A DNA stretch of 47,095 nucleotides from an uncultured Lachnospiraceae bacterium (GTDB taxonomy: Bacteria; Bacillota; Clostridia; Lachnospirales; Lachnospiraceae), in assembly GCA_910579645.1 (NCBI GenBank), contig CAJTVK010000015.1, positions 1 to 47,095 of the forward strand, in the 5' to 3' direction. The position numbers and the translations under genes were made by a program. A model generated the notes under the pieces. The model ran no database searches, was not told where the DNA came from, and was given only the letters and a program-made list of their open reading frames with translations. This document shows, piece after piece, positions 16,978 to 24,893 of the stretch. Within the stretch, counting starts at the first letter, position 1, and every line of letters starts with the position of its first letter.

Positions 16978-17110
16978 TACTGCATTGCGGAAAAAACGGT
17001 GAATTCAGTACCTGCCTTTTGCGCCAGCGCTGCGTTATCATCAGTCAACGATGCCACCGTGCCTAAGTGCCGGCACTTTACAAAGTTCCGGGCAAAAAAC
17101 ATCATTCCTG
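16974..17110. repeat. Third, divergent copy of the repeat core
   Basis: Starts CTAGTACTGCATTGC and contains GCGCCAGCGCTGCGTTATCA followed by TCAGTCAACGATGCCACCG, like the element at 7043. It diverges after GCCACCG and picks up CCTGACGCAGG near 17108. The right boundary is uncertain. Confidence 0.55.
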
Positions 17111-17397
17111 ACGCAGGCTGCGGCTTAAGTTAATGACATTGGACATTGACAGATAACAGAGGCACAGGAGACAGGCTCAGGGGGTAAGAGCAGATGGTAA
17201 AAGAAAGGGAAAAGGGCAGGGATTGTCAGGCAAGGCAAAAGATAAAGGAGCGAGATAAGAGCAGGAACAGCAGAATGTCCCTGTTCTTCTTTTTTATGCA
17301 CAGCTCTGTGCAGATGAAATATGCCGCCGACGCGGCGCACAGGGGAAGAGGGCTCTCCCTGCTGGATGAATTATTTCGGAAAATGGAGGAAAATGAT

Positions 17398-18012
17398 ATG
17401 AATATTTACGGCTATGCGAGGGTGTCCAGTATTGATCAAAATGAGGAACGTCAGATGGCTGCCCTGCGTGATGTGGATGTACCTGAAAAGAATATTTTTG
17501 TGGATAAGCAGTCAGGCAAAGATTTTGACCGTCCAAATTATAAAAAACTGGTGAAGAAGCTGAAAGCCGGAGAACTGCTGTATATCTTAAGCATTGACCG
17601 TCTGGGACGCAATTATGAGGAAATACAAAAGCAGTGGCGTGTCCTTACAAAAGAAATCGGCATTGATATCTGCGTATTGGATATGCCTCTGCTCGATACC
17701 CGCAATGGCAAGGACCTGATGGGAACGTTTATTGCAGACCTTGTCCTGCAAATCCTGTCTTTTGTGGCACAGAGTGAGCGTGAGAACATTAGGAAACGGC
17801 AGACAGAGGGAATAGCCGTAGCAAGGGCAAAGGGCGTAAAGTTCGGCAGACCCGGAAAGTCAGTACCGGATGATTTTGACAAAGTCGTTAAGGATTGGGA
17901 ACAAAAGAAACTGTGTATTGCGGAAGTCCTGAGACAGTGCAATATGAGTGAAGCGACTTTTTACCGCAGATTACGGGAGCACAGACTGCTTTGGGACGGT
18001 AAAAGAAATTGA
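17398..18012 (+). CDS. Serine recombinase, invertase/resolvase type
   Basis: A 204-aa small serine recombinase. ATG 17398 follows a GGAGG at the right distance and begins MNIYGYARVSS with catalytic Ser 10. The frame is open upstream, but those codons have no family match. Further signatures are SIDRLGRNY (active-site Arg residues), the long E helix region with AQSERENIRKRQTEGI, and a C-terminal helix-turn-helix (IAEVLRQCNMSEATFYRRL). Family members invert or resolve DNA at short sites with a 2-bp crossover core. Exactly such sites lie 11 bases after its stop (18023-18049) and at 18213-18239 in inverted orientation, so it is very likely the invertase for that segment. Confidence 0.92.
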   Translation: MNIYGYARVSSIDQNEERQMAALRDVDVPEKNIFVDKQSGKDFDRPNYKKLVKKLKAGELLYILSIDRLGRNYEEIQKQWRVLTKEIGIDICVLDMPLLDTRNGKDLMGTFIADLVLQILSFVAQSERENIRKRQTEGIAVARAKGVKFGRPGKSVPDDFDKVVKDWEQKKLCIAEVLRQCNMSEATFYRRLREHRLLWDGKRN

Positions 18013-18022
18013 AGATAGCTGC

Positions 18023-18049
18023 AACTATCAAAAAGTGTACTTTTTGACA
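18023..18049 (+). repeat. Left recombination site of the invertible promoter (IRL)
   Basis: A 27-bp sequence repeated perfectly, inverted, at 18213-18239. Its core TCAAAAAGTGTACTTTTTGA is two perfect 9-bp half sites around an asymmetric GT dinucleotide (18037-18038). That is the architecture of hix/gix-type sites for serine invertases. Confidence 0.92.
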
Positions 18050-18066
18050 GCCACAGCAATAAAGCT

Positions 18067-18095
18067 ATTGTACATAAAAATTTAGCAGTTTGCAA
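18067..18095 (-). promoter_or_regulatory. Sigma-A promoter inside the invertible segment, pointing left
   Basis: On the minus strand, TTGCAA (18090-18095), a 17-base spacer and TACAAT (18067-18072) form a strong consensus-like promoter. In the present orientation it fires toward the 3' end of the recombinase gene, antisense to it. After inversion the -10 would lie near 18190-18195, with a start ~115 bases upstream of the TnpB-like ATG. The sequenced orientation is thus the apparent OFF state for the downstream genes. Confidence 0.75.
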
Positions 18096-18212
18096 GTATT
18101 TTTTGCAGATTTCCAAATTTTTCTCAATTTATTTAACAGAAAGACAGAATATCCTATCCTTTTTACTTAAATAAAATTTTCGACAGATTATGATGCGGTT
18201 CAATTGGAAGAA

Positions 18213-18239
18213 TGTCAAAAAGTACACTTTTTGATAGTT
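18213..18239 (-). repeat. Right recombination site of the invertible promoter (IRR)
   Basis: The exact inverted copy of 18023-18049, with central dinucleotide AC at 18225-18226 on the plus strand. Because the centre is asymmetric and the sites are inverted, recombination between them inverts the 163 bp in between rather than deleting it. Confidence 0.92.
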
Positions 18240-18315
18240 TGCCATTTAAAGTGTCTGTACAGCCATATTTTATGAACTGTTTCAATCTAAGGTTCGTAGA
18301 AGAGAGGATAAAGAA

Positions 18316-19623
18316 ATGATTCCTGACAGAGTATGTAAGACCGTCCATCAATACGGCAGGGCACCGGTTTCTCAAGAGGATATGGAGAAACTTCAGGAAA
18401 TTGCGGAAGATTACAGCCGGGTGAAGAATTGTGTGTATGCGGGATTTGCCGGTATAGGAGGCCTTTCCAAGATTTATCCGGGATATACTGTCCAGAATGA
18501 AATGATGAAAAGCGGCTTGCGGGAACGGTTGGGCATGCCCTCGGTTTATTTTCGTCTCGCTATTTTTGATGCTTTGGGTGAGATTAAGAGCCAGTGGACA
18601 AAAACGAAGTCGGAAATTCTTAAGCGAGTAGGGAGCAATGTCTCACTGACGGAGGATGAGAAACATTATTTGCGTTACCTTCTGAAAGTAAATAATGCTT
18701 TTGATGCGGTATTGAACCGAAAGGAAGTCAGCCTAAGACAGGATCTGCAGAAGCGGTATGAAATGCTTGCAGGCTGTATCGACAAGCAGAAAGCGGATAA
18801 TTATTTGTGCAGGCAGGTTCGGCGTATCCATGTAAAGCCGCATACGGACAGCCGGGACGGTTTTTCATTGGAAGAGAGAGCCTACCGATATGGAAATCAC
18901 GGGATTTATATTACCGTAAAGGATAAAAGAAAACGGATTTTCCTGCCTCTGACGGACAGCAACCGATACACGCGTCAACTTTATCTGAAGCTTTATCCGC
19001 AGCAGCATAGTGTGGAAATCAAAGTCCCCGTGGACGTCAAAGTCAGAAAACATAAGGATTATAAAGAAAAGCCGGGCTTGGCGGTCGGTATGTATGTTAT
19101 GTTCACCACGGACAACGGACATGCCTATGGAGAAAAGTTGGGGCAATACGAGACGGAACTTGCAGGCTGGGTTCGCAGCCAGGCAATGAAACACAGGACC
19201 GTTCAGGCAGGGGATGCGGGAAGAAAGAAATATTCGGACCGGAAAAGAAAAAAGACTCGGCAGCTTCAAACGTATATTAATACGGAATTGAACAGGCTCC
19301 TGCGAACCGAAAAGCCGGAAGTTGTTTATGTCCCTAAGCTTCCGGCACCCAGAAAGCATGGGGGCGACAGCGGCATTAACCATTCTGTGAACATGTGGCA
19401 TAGGGGATATATCAAAAAAAGATTAGTGCAGAAATGCAGGGAGCATTCTATAAGGATAGTGGAAGTGCATGGAAAAGACATAGGCAGGGAGTGCAGCCGG
19501 TGCGGCGGATATGGATACCGGCAGGACAGGATATTCCGGTGCCCGTTCTGTGGTTATCACATACAGGAGAAACGGAACACGGCAAGAAACATAAAGAAGC
19601 GGGGAGAAGCTATGGAGGCATAG
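18316..19623 (+). CDS. TnpB-like protein lacking RuvC catalytic residues
   Basis: A 435-aa protein, ATG 18316 after GAGAGGAT. The C-terminus is TnpB-like: IVEVHGKDIGRECSRCGGYG corresponds to the VVEVNP.YTSQ.CS.CG block, with a zinc ribbon of Cys 393, 396, 409 and 412 and an ARNI ending. The RuvC acids appear lost. Where TnpB has GxD in RuvC-I there is VGMYVMF (257-263); where the RuvC-II Glu should be there is VVYVPKL (336-342); before NTARNI the RuvC-III Asp is Lys/Arg (419-420). The N-terminal ~200 residues are helical and basic. A nuclease-dead TnpB could bind RNA-guided DNA without cutting, as described for TldR repressors. I recall similar proteins being common in Lachnospiraceae beside serine recombinases; function here is inferred. 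Confidence 0.8.
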   Translation: MIPDRVCKTVHQYGRAPVSQEDMEKLQEIAEDYSRVKNCVYAGFAGIGGLSKIYPGYTVQNEMMKSGLRERLGMPSVYFRLAIFDALGEIKSQWTKTKSEILKRVGSNVSLTEDEKHYLRYLLKVNNAFDAVLNRKEVSLRQDLQKRYEMLAGCIDKQKADNYLCRQVRRIHVKPHTDSRDGFSLEERAYRYGNHGIYITVKDKRKRIFLPLTDSNRYTRQLYLKLYPQQHSVEIKVPVDVKVRKHKDYKEKPGLAVGMYVMFTTDNGHAYGEKLGQYETELAGWVRSQAMKHRTVQAGDAGRKKYSDRKRKKTRQLQTYINTELNRLLRTEKPEVVYVPKLPAPRKHGGDSGINHSVNMWHRGYIKKRLVQKCREHSIRIVEVHGKDIGRECSRCGGYGYRQDRIFRCPFCGYHIQEKRNTARNIKKRGEAMEA

Positions 19624-19703
19624 ATCAAAAGAGCGGCTGTCCGGATGAATGAGGGAATATCCCCTGATTTTACCGTAAGGACCGGACGGAAGTTTTTGAT
19701 AAG

Positions 19704-19780
19704 CAGACGGAAAAAGAGCCGTATGGACATAGTGCCTTTCGGGATGAAAATCCGCGGCAAAGCCTTAAAGGCACCGTCTG
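19704..19780 (+). ncRNA. Candidate structured RNA behind the TnpB-like gene
   Basis: Nested pairing is visible: an outer stem CAGACG (19704-19709) / CGTCTG (19775-19780), an inner stem GTGCCTTT (19732-19739) / AAAGGCAC (19767-19774) stacked directly on it, and a GGAT-GAAA-ATCC tetraloop hairpin (19742-19753). It lies 80 bases after the TnpB-like stop codon, the place where TnpB guide RNAs (omega/reRNA) usually end. No T tract follows, so it does not read as a terminator. The remainder of the gap 19624-20033 shows no convincing gene. Confidence 0.45.
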
Positions 19781-20033
19781 TCATATAAAATAAGAAACGG
19801 CATTAGAAGGCAGGCATGTGCTTGTGTATTGGATAGGCCAAGACTCTGGGAACACAGAAATAAGGCATGGTCAGCGTCAAAACGGACGTGGGACATGCAG
19901 GCGGAAGGAGAGCATCTTATCCGAAAAGCTGTGATGTACCAGGGAGCGAAGCGGGATACCGCATCACCGACGAATGACGGTTCGCCGGATGACCAATATA
20001 TCTTATTAAAAAACATAATATCAGGGACGGAAT

Positions 20034-21416
20034 ATGAGAAAAACGCAGAAGCGAAAGATAGAAGAAACAATCATGCAGATGGAAGAAGCCCATGATGAGA
20101 TAAAAAGATGTATAGAAGAGGGGATTGTCATACAGGCAGGGGAACTTTTGGCAGATTGTCAGAATGCTGCGGTTGCCATAGGCACCCTGATTGAGGGCAC
20201 GGAAGGGGAAGGACATCCTACAGTAACGGTTTTGGAGGAATATTGTGAACTGGTTTATCAGATTCATGAAGCTATATCGGCAGACAGCAGCGTTAACACT
20301 GATAAAATATATGAATCCCTGAGGCGGAAACTGATTGAGGCATCAAACAGCATACGGAACGACATAAAAATCCGGACGGAGGCAGTATTTCTTCCATATA
20401 AGGCATGTATGTGGGATTCCTTGGAAAGCATTTGGAAGGCAGCGGATGCCGATCCGGACTGTGACGCATATGTAATTCCTATCCCTTATTTTGATAAAAA
20501 TCCGGATGGAAGTTTTAAGGATGAGCACTACGAGGGAGACCAGTATCCGGATTATGTACCAGTAACACGCTATGATGAATTTGATTTTGGGAAACATATG
20601 CCGGATGTGATTTATATTCACAACGGTTACGATGACTGGAATCTGGTCACGAGCGTTCATCCGGATTTTTACTCACGGAACCTGAAGAACTATTCGGAAG
20701 AATTAGTCTATATTCCATACTTCGTGCTGGGCGAGATTGATCCTGATAACGAACAGGCTGTGGAAGAAATGAAGCACTTTTGTTTTATGCCGGGAATTAT
20801 CAATGCGGATAAAGTCATTGTACAGTCAGAGGACATGAAAAGGATTTATGTCCGTGAGTACCTGAAAGCAGCAAAGGAATGCGGACTTACGGGAAAACAT
20901 TTGGACAGGATGTATCTTGAGAAGAAATTTTTGGGAACAGGTTCTCCGAAGTTTGAGAAAGTGGCAAATACCATGCGGGAGGATGTGGAAATTCCCAGGG
21001 AGTGGAAGCGCATTATCAACAGACCGGACGGTACGGCAAAAAAAATTATTTTTTATAACAACAGCATTGGTGCACTGCTGCATAATAACGAAAGAATGAT
21101 AACCAAAATGGAATCCGTCTTTAAAATTTTCAAGGAAAACAGGGAAGAAATCGCCCTGCTTTGGAGACCACATCCATTGATAGAGAGCACCTTAAAAAGC
21201 ATTCGCATGCAGCTTTGGGAGCAGTATAAGGCTATCCGCGACAGATACCTTGCAGAAGGCTGGGGGATTTATGATGACACGGCAGACATTGACAGAGCGA
21301 TTGTGGTAAGTGATGCGTATTATGGGGATTTGAGCAGTGTGGTACAGATGTATCAGATTACGGGAAAACCAATCATGATACAAAATGCAGAAGTAATACA
21401 GTGTGCCATAAAATGA
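20034..21416 (+). CDS. CDP-glycerol glycerophosphotransferase-like polymerase
   Basis: A 460-aa cytosolic protein. The C-terminal ~200 residues resemble the TagF/TarL polyol-phosphate transferase fold: KKIIFYNNSIGALLHNNERM, ALLWRPHPLIEST (the WRPHP block) and SDAYYGDLSSVVQMYQITGKPIMIQN, where the SD..GD..S block forms the CDP-polyol site. The N-terminal ~130 residues are helical and not recognised. It probably transfers glycerol- or pentitol-phosphate from a CDP-linked donor to a cell-surface glycan. Cytidylyltransferases that could make such donors are in the same run (34485 and 42708). It opens the glycan operon about 400 bases after the TnpB-like gene. Confidence 0.75.
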   Translation: MRKTQKRKIEETIMQMEEAHDEIKRCIEEGIVIQAGELLADCQNAAVAIGTLIEGTEGEGHPTVTVLEEYCELVYQIHEAISADSSVNTDKIYESLRRKLIEASNSIRNDIKIRTEAVFLPYKACMWDSLESIWKAADADPDCDAYVIPIPYFDKNPDGSFKDEHYEGDQYPDYVPVTRYDEFDFGKHMPDVIYIHNGYDDWNLVTSVHPDFYSRNLKNYSEELVYIPYFVLGEIDPDNEQAVEEMKHFCFMPGIINADKVIVQSEDMKRIYVREYLKAAKECGLTGKHLDRMYLEKKFLGTGSPKFEKVANTMREDVEIPREWKRIINRPDGTAKKIIFYNNSIGALLHNNERMITKMESVFKIFKENREEIALLWRPHPLIESTLKSIRMQLWEQYKAIRDRYLAEGWGIYDDTADIDRAIVVSDAYYGDLSSVVQMYQITGKPIMIQNAEVIQCAIK

Positions 21417-21482
21417 AGGTTGGCATAGGAAAATTTGCAGGGGAGATAGTTATAGGAACAATAAGGGAAATGGATTTTGCCG

Positions 21483-22859
21483 ATGAACAGTGTAAGCATG
21501 AGTAATATAACTGCATATGGGAAAGACTTTTCGCTTCTTCGGAATTTAGCAAAGGATAAGTTCACGAAACTGTGCATTTACGGTTGCGGGGTGAATGGGG
21601 AAGTTATTTGTAAATTTATGGAGAACTGTGGAAAGAATATTGAATTTTTTATTGATAAACAGGCAGAAAGCAGGGAATTTACGGTTCTGGGTAAGCGTGT
21701 GATTTCTCTGGCTGCATTTTTTGAGAGGCAGCAGAATATTAAAATAATTGTTTCTTTGGATAATCAGGATTCGGCAGTCAGCTTCCTTCTCGCGAATGGC
21801 ATTGACAAGAAGCAGATAATATCTCCATTTAAGAAAGCAGAAAAGAATATAAGGCTTCTGAGCAAAGATTATAATCCGCAGGACTATCTCAATAAGATTG
21901 ACAGGTACGGTGGATGGCCGGAAGCGGATATGCCTGCGGTGACTGTTTTCACGATTCTCTATAACACACCGGGATGGATGCTATGCAGGGCGATAGAGAG
22001 TATTCTTGAACAGAGTTATAAAAATTTGAAATACTTAATCATTGATAATGGCTCGACAGATGGTTCGGAAAAGATTATCAGGAAATATGCTTCCGTTGAT
22101 AACAGGATTCAATACATCCGATTAAAACAGAATGTTCCATGGGCAAACAGGGAGTTATTGCTTACGCTGAAAGAAAATATGAATACCGGATATACTGCAA
22201 TGCTGGATTCCGATGATTATTATGAAAAATCCTTTCTGCAGAAGGCCATGAGCGCTCAGAAACGTGATGATTCGGATATCGTACAGGTGAACACGCTTAC
22301 TTACGCACATGGCGGATTCAGGTATAGTTATTTTGCGCATTACTTGGGCGAAGATTTATGCATTCAGGGAAACGAAAAGGAAAGATATCTTATGCTGCGG
22401 ATATTGAATGTTCCTGTATGGGGGAAATTGTATAAGGCTGAGCTCTTTAAGAACCTTATAGACATGATGCTCTCCTATAAAACGGAATATGACAGAGACC
22501 GGAATTTCTGTCTCGATATATCTTGGATGACGTATATGGCGCTTACCGGAAGCAGGGTTTCATTATGTGATGAAATTTTGCATATCCGCACTTGGAGACC
22601 GGGAAGCAGCGAGCATTCTGATAATCATGGCTCCAAATGGCTCTCATCCATGGTATGGTCATTTGAGCATTTATGCAAACATAGTGTGGACTATGAAGAT
22701 TCCGTAGTTTATGAGGAAGCGGCCTTGATGTGGCTCTTTAGCCTGCCACGGGATAAATACAGCCTTTCGGATTTCAGAACTAGCGACCTTGAAAACAGTG
22801 CGGTAAAGGAATTTCTGAAGCGGCCGATTTGTGACAAATACAGGGGGGAGCGGGAATGA
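21483..22859 (+). CDS. Glycosyltransferase family 2 with N-terminal Rossmann-like module
   Basis: A 458-aa protein, ATG 21483 preferred over an in-frame TTG at 21477. Residues ~20-120 form a Rossmann-like module (KLCIYGCGVNGEVI, EFFIDKQAES, IKIIVSL, GIDKKQII). From about 155 a GT2 (GT-A) domain follows: TVFTILYNTPGWMLCRAIESI, IDNGSTDGS and the metal-binding MLDSDDYYE. It transfers a sugar from a nucleotide donor on the cytosolic face. No membrane segments. Its stop overlaps the next start by 4 bases (ATGA), so translation is coupled to a second GT2 of the same layout. Confidence 0.85.
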   Translation: MNSVSMSNITAYGKDFSLLRNLAKDKFTKLCIYGCGVNGEVICKFMENCGKNIEFFIDKQAESREFTVLGKRVISLAAFFERQQNIKIIVSLDNQDSAVSFLLANGIDKKQIISPFKKAEKNIRLLSKDYNPQDYLNKIDRYGGWPEADMPAVTVFTILYNTPGWMLCRAIESILEQSYKNLKYLIIDNGSTDGSEKIIRKYASVDNRIQYIRLKQNVPWANRELLLTLKENMNTGYTAMLDSDDYYEKSFLQKAMSAQKRDDSDIVQVNTLTYAHGGFRYSYFAHYLGEDLCIQGNEKERYLMLRILNVPVWGKLYKAELFKNLIDMMLSYKTEYDRDRNFCLDISWMTYMALTGSRVSLCDEILHIRTWRPGSSEHSDNHGSKWLSSMVWSFEHLCKHSVDYEDSVVYEEAALMWLFSLPRDKYSLSDFRTSDLENSAVKEFLKRPICDKYRGERE

Positions 22860-24361
22860 ATAAGTACGAAGATATAATTACATATGATGTATACGAACTG
22901 GACCTGTATGAATTAAGACAGAAACTGGAGCGGATGAATGTAAAAGAAGCTGTTGTTTACGGAATTGGAAATAATGGCCAAGATACATATCGGATGTTTA
23001 AAAATTTAAATATAAAAATTCCTTATTTTGTGGATGTAAAAGCTATGAACGGTGTCAGAAAATTTAATGGCATTGACGTTAAGACACCGGATGAGTTTGC
23101 GGATAGTTATAAAGACGAATACGTTGTGATATCTCCAAGCTTACATGACGCTATTTACAGCTGGATGTTGGGGAAGAATGTCCCCGAGAACAAAATCATT
23201 CTTTCATTTTATAAGACAGAGTGCGTCACCATAGATTATGGCGGGCACTATGGAGATAAGCCTTCGCCGGATATCAAATATTGCAGAGAAAAGCCTGAAA
23301 ATATAAAAGGCACATTTGTGACAATTGCCTACAATACGCCGGAAAACCTTCTCAGACGTGCGATAGAGAGCGTCCTTAGGCAAACAGTAAAGGAATTTAA
23401 ATATCTGTTCATTATAAATGGCGCAACCGATGAGACGGCTGCCATAGCAGAGTCGTATGCAATGCTGGATTCTCGGATAAGTGTAATAGATTTGGGGGAG
23501 AACCTCAGGTGGACGGATAAGCGGCTCTTAAAGACGATGAAAGAAAATATAGAAGGCGAGTATTGCTGTCAGTTGGATTCGGATGATTATTACGATGAGT
23601 GTTTTCTTGAAAAAACCTTAAAGATAGGGAAGGAAAATAATTCGGATATTGTATGCGTGCGGACGTGCCTTTTTTCTGCAGACAGCAATTATAATCCTTT
23701 GCACGAAGGTCTGGTGTATGATTGGCATGATAAGTTTTACTTCAATATAGTGCATCCTCAGTGTCATATTATCGGGCATAAGAATATCATGACTGCATAC
23801 GCAAGATCAAAGATATGTTCTACTTTCTGGGGAAAATTATATTCAAATACACTTATGGAACGTTATCTTGATTATTTACTCCTTTTGCCGGATAAAGATA
23901 GGGAACTGTATTACAGGCTGGATATTGCGATGACATACAAGATTTTACACATGTCAGAGAGATTGTTTTACAGTGATGAAGTGCTGCACTTTTCGCAGTA
24001 TTCCAAAAAGAATTCCACATTTACGCTGGCCCCGATTGAGTGGCTTATGTCGCTTTGGTATTCCTATCAGGGAATGAAAGATGAGCTTGGCGTTTATTAC
24101 AGAAGGAAAGAAGCGAAGAAGTATCTGAACGAATTTTTAAGCATACATCTGCCGTGGATGGTGGGACGAAGAGGAATGCTGTCGTCCTCAGATAAATGGA
24201 ATTACAGGAGTTCGGTTATCGGACACTTTGGTGAAATGGCGAAGGATTCCATATTCCGTGATGTTTTACTGCATAAAAGGAAATTTATGAGGAACGAGTG
24301 CAGGGATTTTTATGAGGCTATTTGTAAAATGGCAGAAAGCGAGGATGCCCATGGTATTTGA
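22856..24361 (+). CDS. Glycosyltransferase family 2 with N-terminal Rossmann-like module
   Basis: A 501-aa paralogue of the preceding gene. The N-terminal module reads AVVYGIGNNGQDTYRMFK, PYFVDVKAMNG, YVVISPS, NVPENKIIL. The GT2 domain has TFVTIAYNTPENLLRRAIESV, IINGATDETAAI and the DxD-type QLDSDDYYDE. A C-terminal region of ~150 residues is specific to this pair. Probably adds a different residue to the same glycan. Its 3' end overlaps the next gene by 11 bases. Confidence 0.85.
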   Translation: MNKYEDIITYDVYELDLYELRQKLERMNVKEAVVYGIGNNGQDTYRMFKNLNIKIPYFVDVKAMNGVRKFNGIDVKTPDEFADSYKDEYVVISPSLHDAIYSWMLGKNVPENKIILSFYKTECVTIDYGGHYGDKPSPDIKYCREKPENIKGTFVTIAYNTPENLLRRAIESVLRQTVKEFKYLFIINGATDETAAIAESYAMLDSRISVIDLGENLRWTDKRLLKTMKENIEGEYCCQLDSDDYYDECFLEKTLKIGKENNSDIVCVRTCLFSADSNYNPLHEGLVYDWHDKFYFNIVHPQCHIIGHKNIMTAYARSKICSTFWGKLYSNTLMERYLDYLLLLPDKDRELYYRLDIAMTYKILHMSERLFYSDEVLHFSQYSKKNSTFTLAPIEWLMSLWYSYQGMKDELGVYYRRKEAKKYLNEFLSIHLPWMVGRRGMLSSSDKWNYRSSVIGHFGEMAKDSIFRDVLLHKRKFMRNECRDFYEAICKMAESEDAHGI

Positions 24362-24893
24362 AGAACAAAGCATAAAGGGATGTTATCTTATTAAACGGGA
24401 TATTCCGCGGGATAATAGGGGGTATTTCTCCAGACTTGCAGATATAGATGAATTTAGGAGCAATGGCCTTAACAGTAGATTTGTACAGATTTCCGTATCA
24501 AGAAATTATAAAAAAGGCACGCTCAGAGGGCTTCATATGCAGATAAATCCTTCGGCAGAGGAAAAATTGGTCTGCTGCATAGACGGGGAGATTTTCGATG
24601 TATGTGTTGATTTAAGGAGAGACTCGGATACATATCTTAAATATTGTTCAGCCATTCTTTCTGAAGAGAACGGAGAAGCTTTTTATATTCCGAAGGGCTG
24701 TGCGCATGGTTTTGTTTCGCTTAAAGACGAAACAAGGCTTATTTATTTTATGACTACGGCACACGATCCAAAGGCGGAAAGGGGCTACCGATGGAATGAT
24801 CCGGCATTTTCCATTCAGTGGCCTGTCAATCCAAAGATCATATCCGATAAGGATAACGCATGGTCTTTGATAACGGATGGGAGAAGCCAATGA
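24351..24893 (+). CDS. RmlC-like nucleotide-sugar 3,5-epimerase
   Basis: A 180-aa cupin-fold protein. ATG 24351 is chosen because GAGG lies close upstream and residues after it match the family start (IKGCYLIKRDIPRDNRGYFSRL). It contains GTLRGLHMQ with the catalytic His, then FDVCVDLRRDS, FYIPKGCAHGF and YRWNDPAFSIQWP, which define dTDP-4-keto-6-deoxyhexose epimerases and the related CDP-sugar epimerase of ascarylose synthesis. With RfbH encoded downstream, a CDP-linked dideoxy or deoxy sugar is a reasonable substrate. Four-base overlap with the next gene. Confidence 0.85.
   Translation: MVFEEQSIKGCYLIKRDIPRDNRGYFSRLADIDEFRSNGLNSRFVQISVSRNYKKGTLRGLHMQINPSAEEKLVCCIDGEIFDVCVDLRRDSDTYLKYCSAILSEENGEAFYIPKGCAHGFVSLKDETRLIYFMTTAHDPKAERGYRWNDPAFSIQWPVNPKIISDKDNAWSLITDGRSQ

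Noticed and set aside
18316..19623. Active IS607-type transposon (serine transposase plus TnpB)
   Set aside because: The recombinase has its DNA-binding helices at the C-terminus like Hin, not an N-terminal MerR head like IS607 TnpA, and the TnpB-like protein lacks catalytic acids. The inverted sites lie between the genes, not at the ends.
19829..20095. 88-codon open frame before the glycan operon
   Set aside because: No ribosome binding site or recognisable domain, and it overlaps the start of the clearly coding gene at 20034 in another frame.
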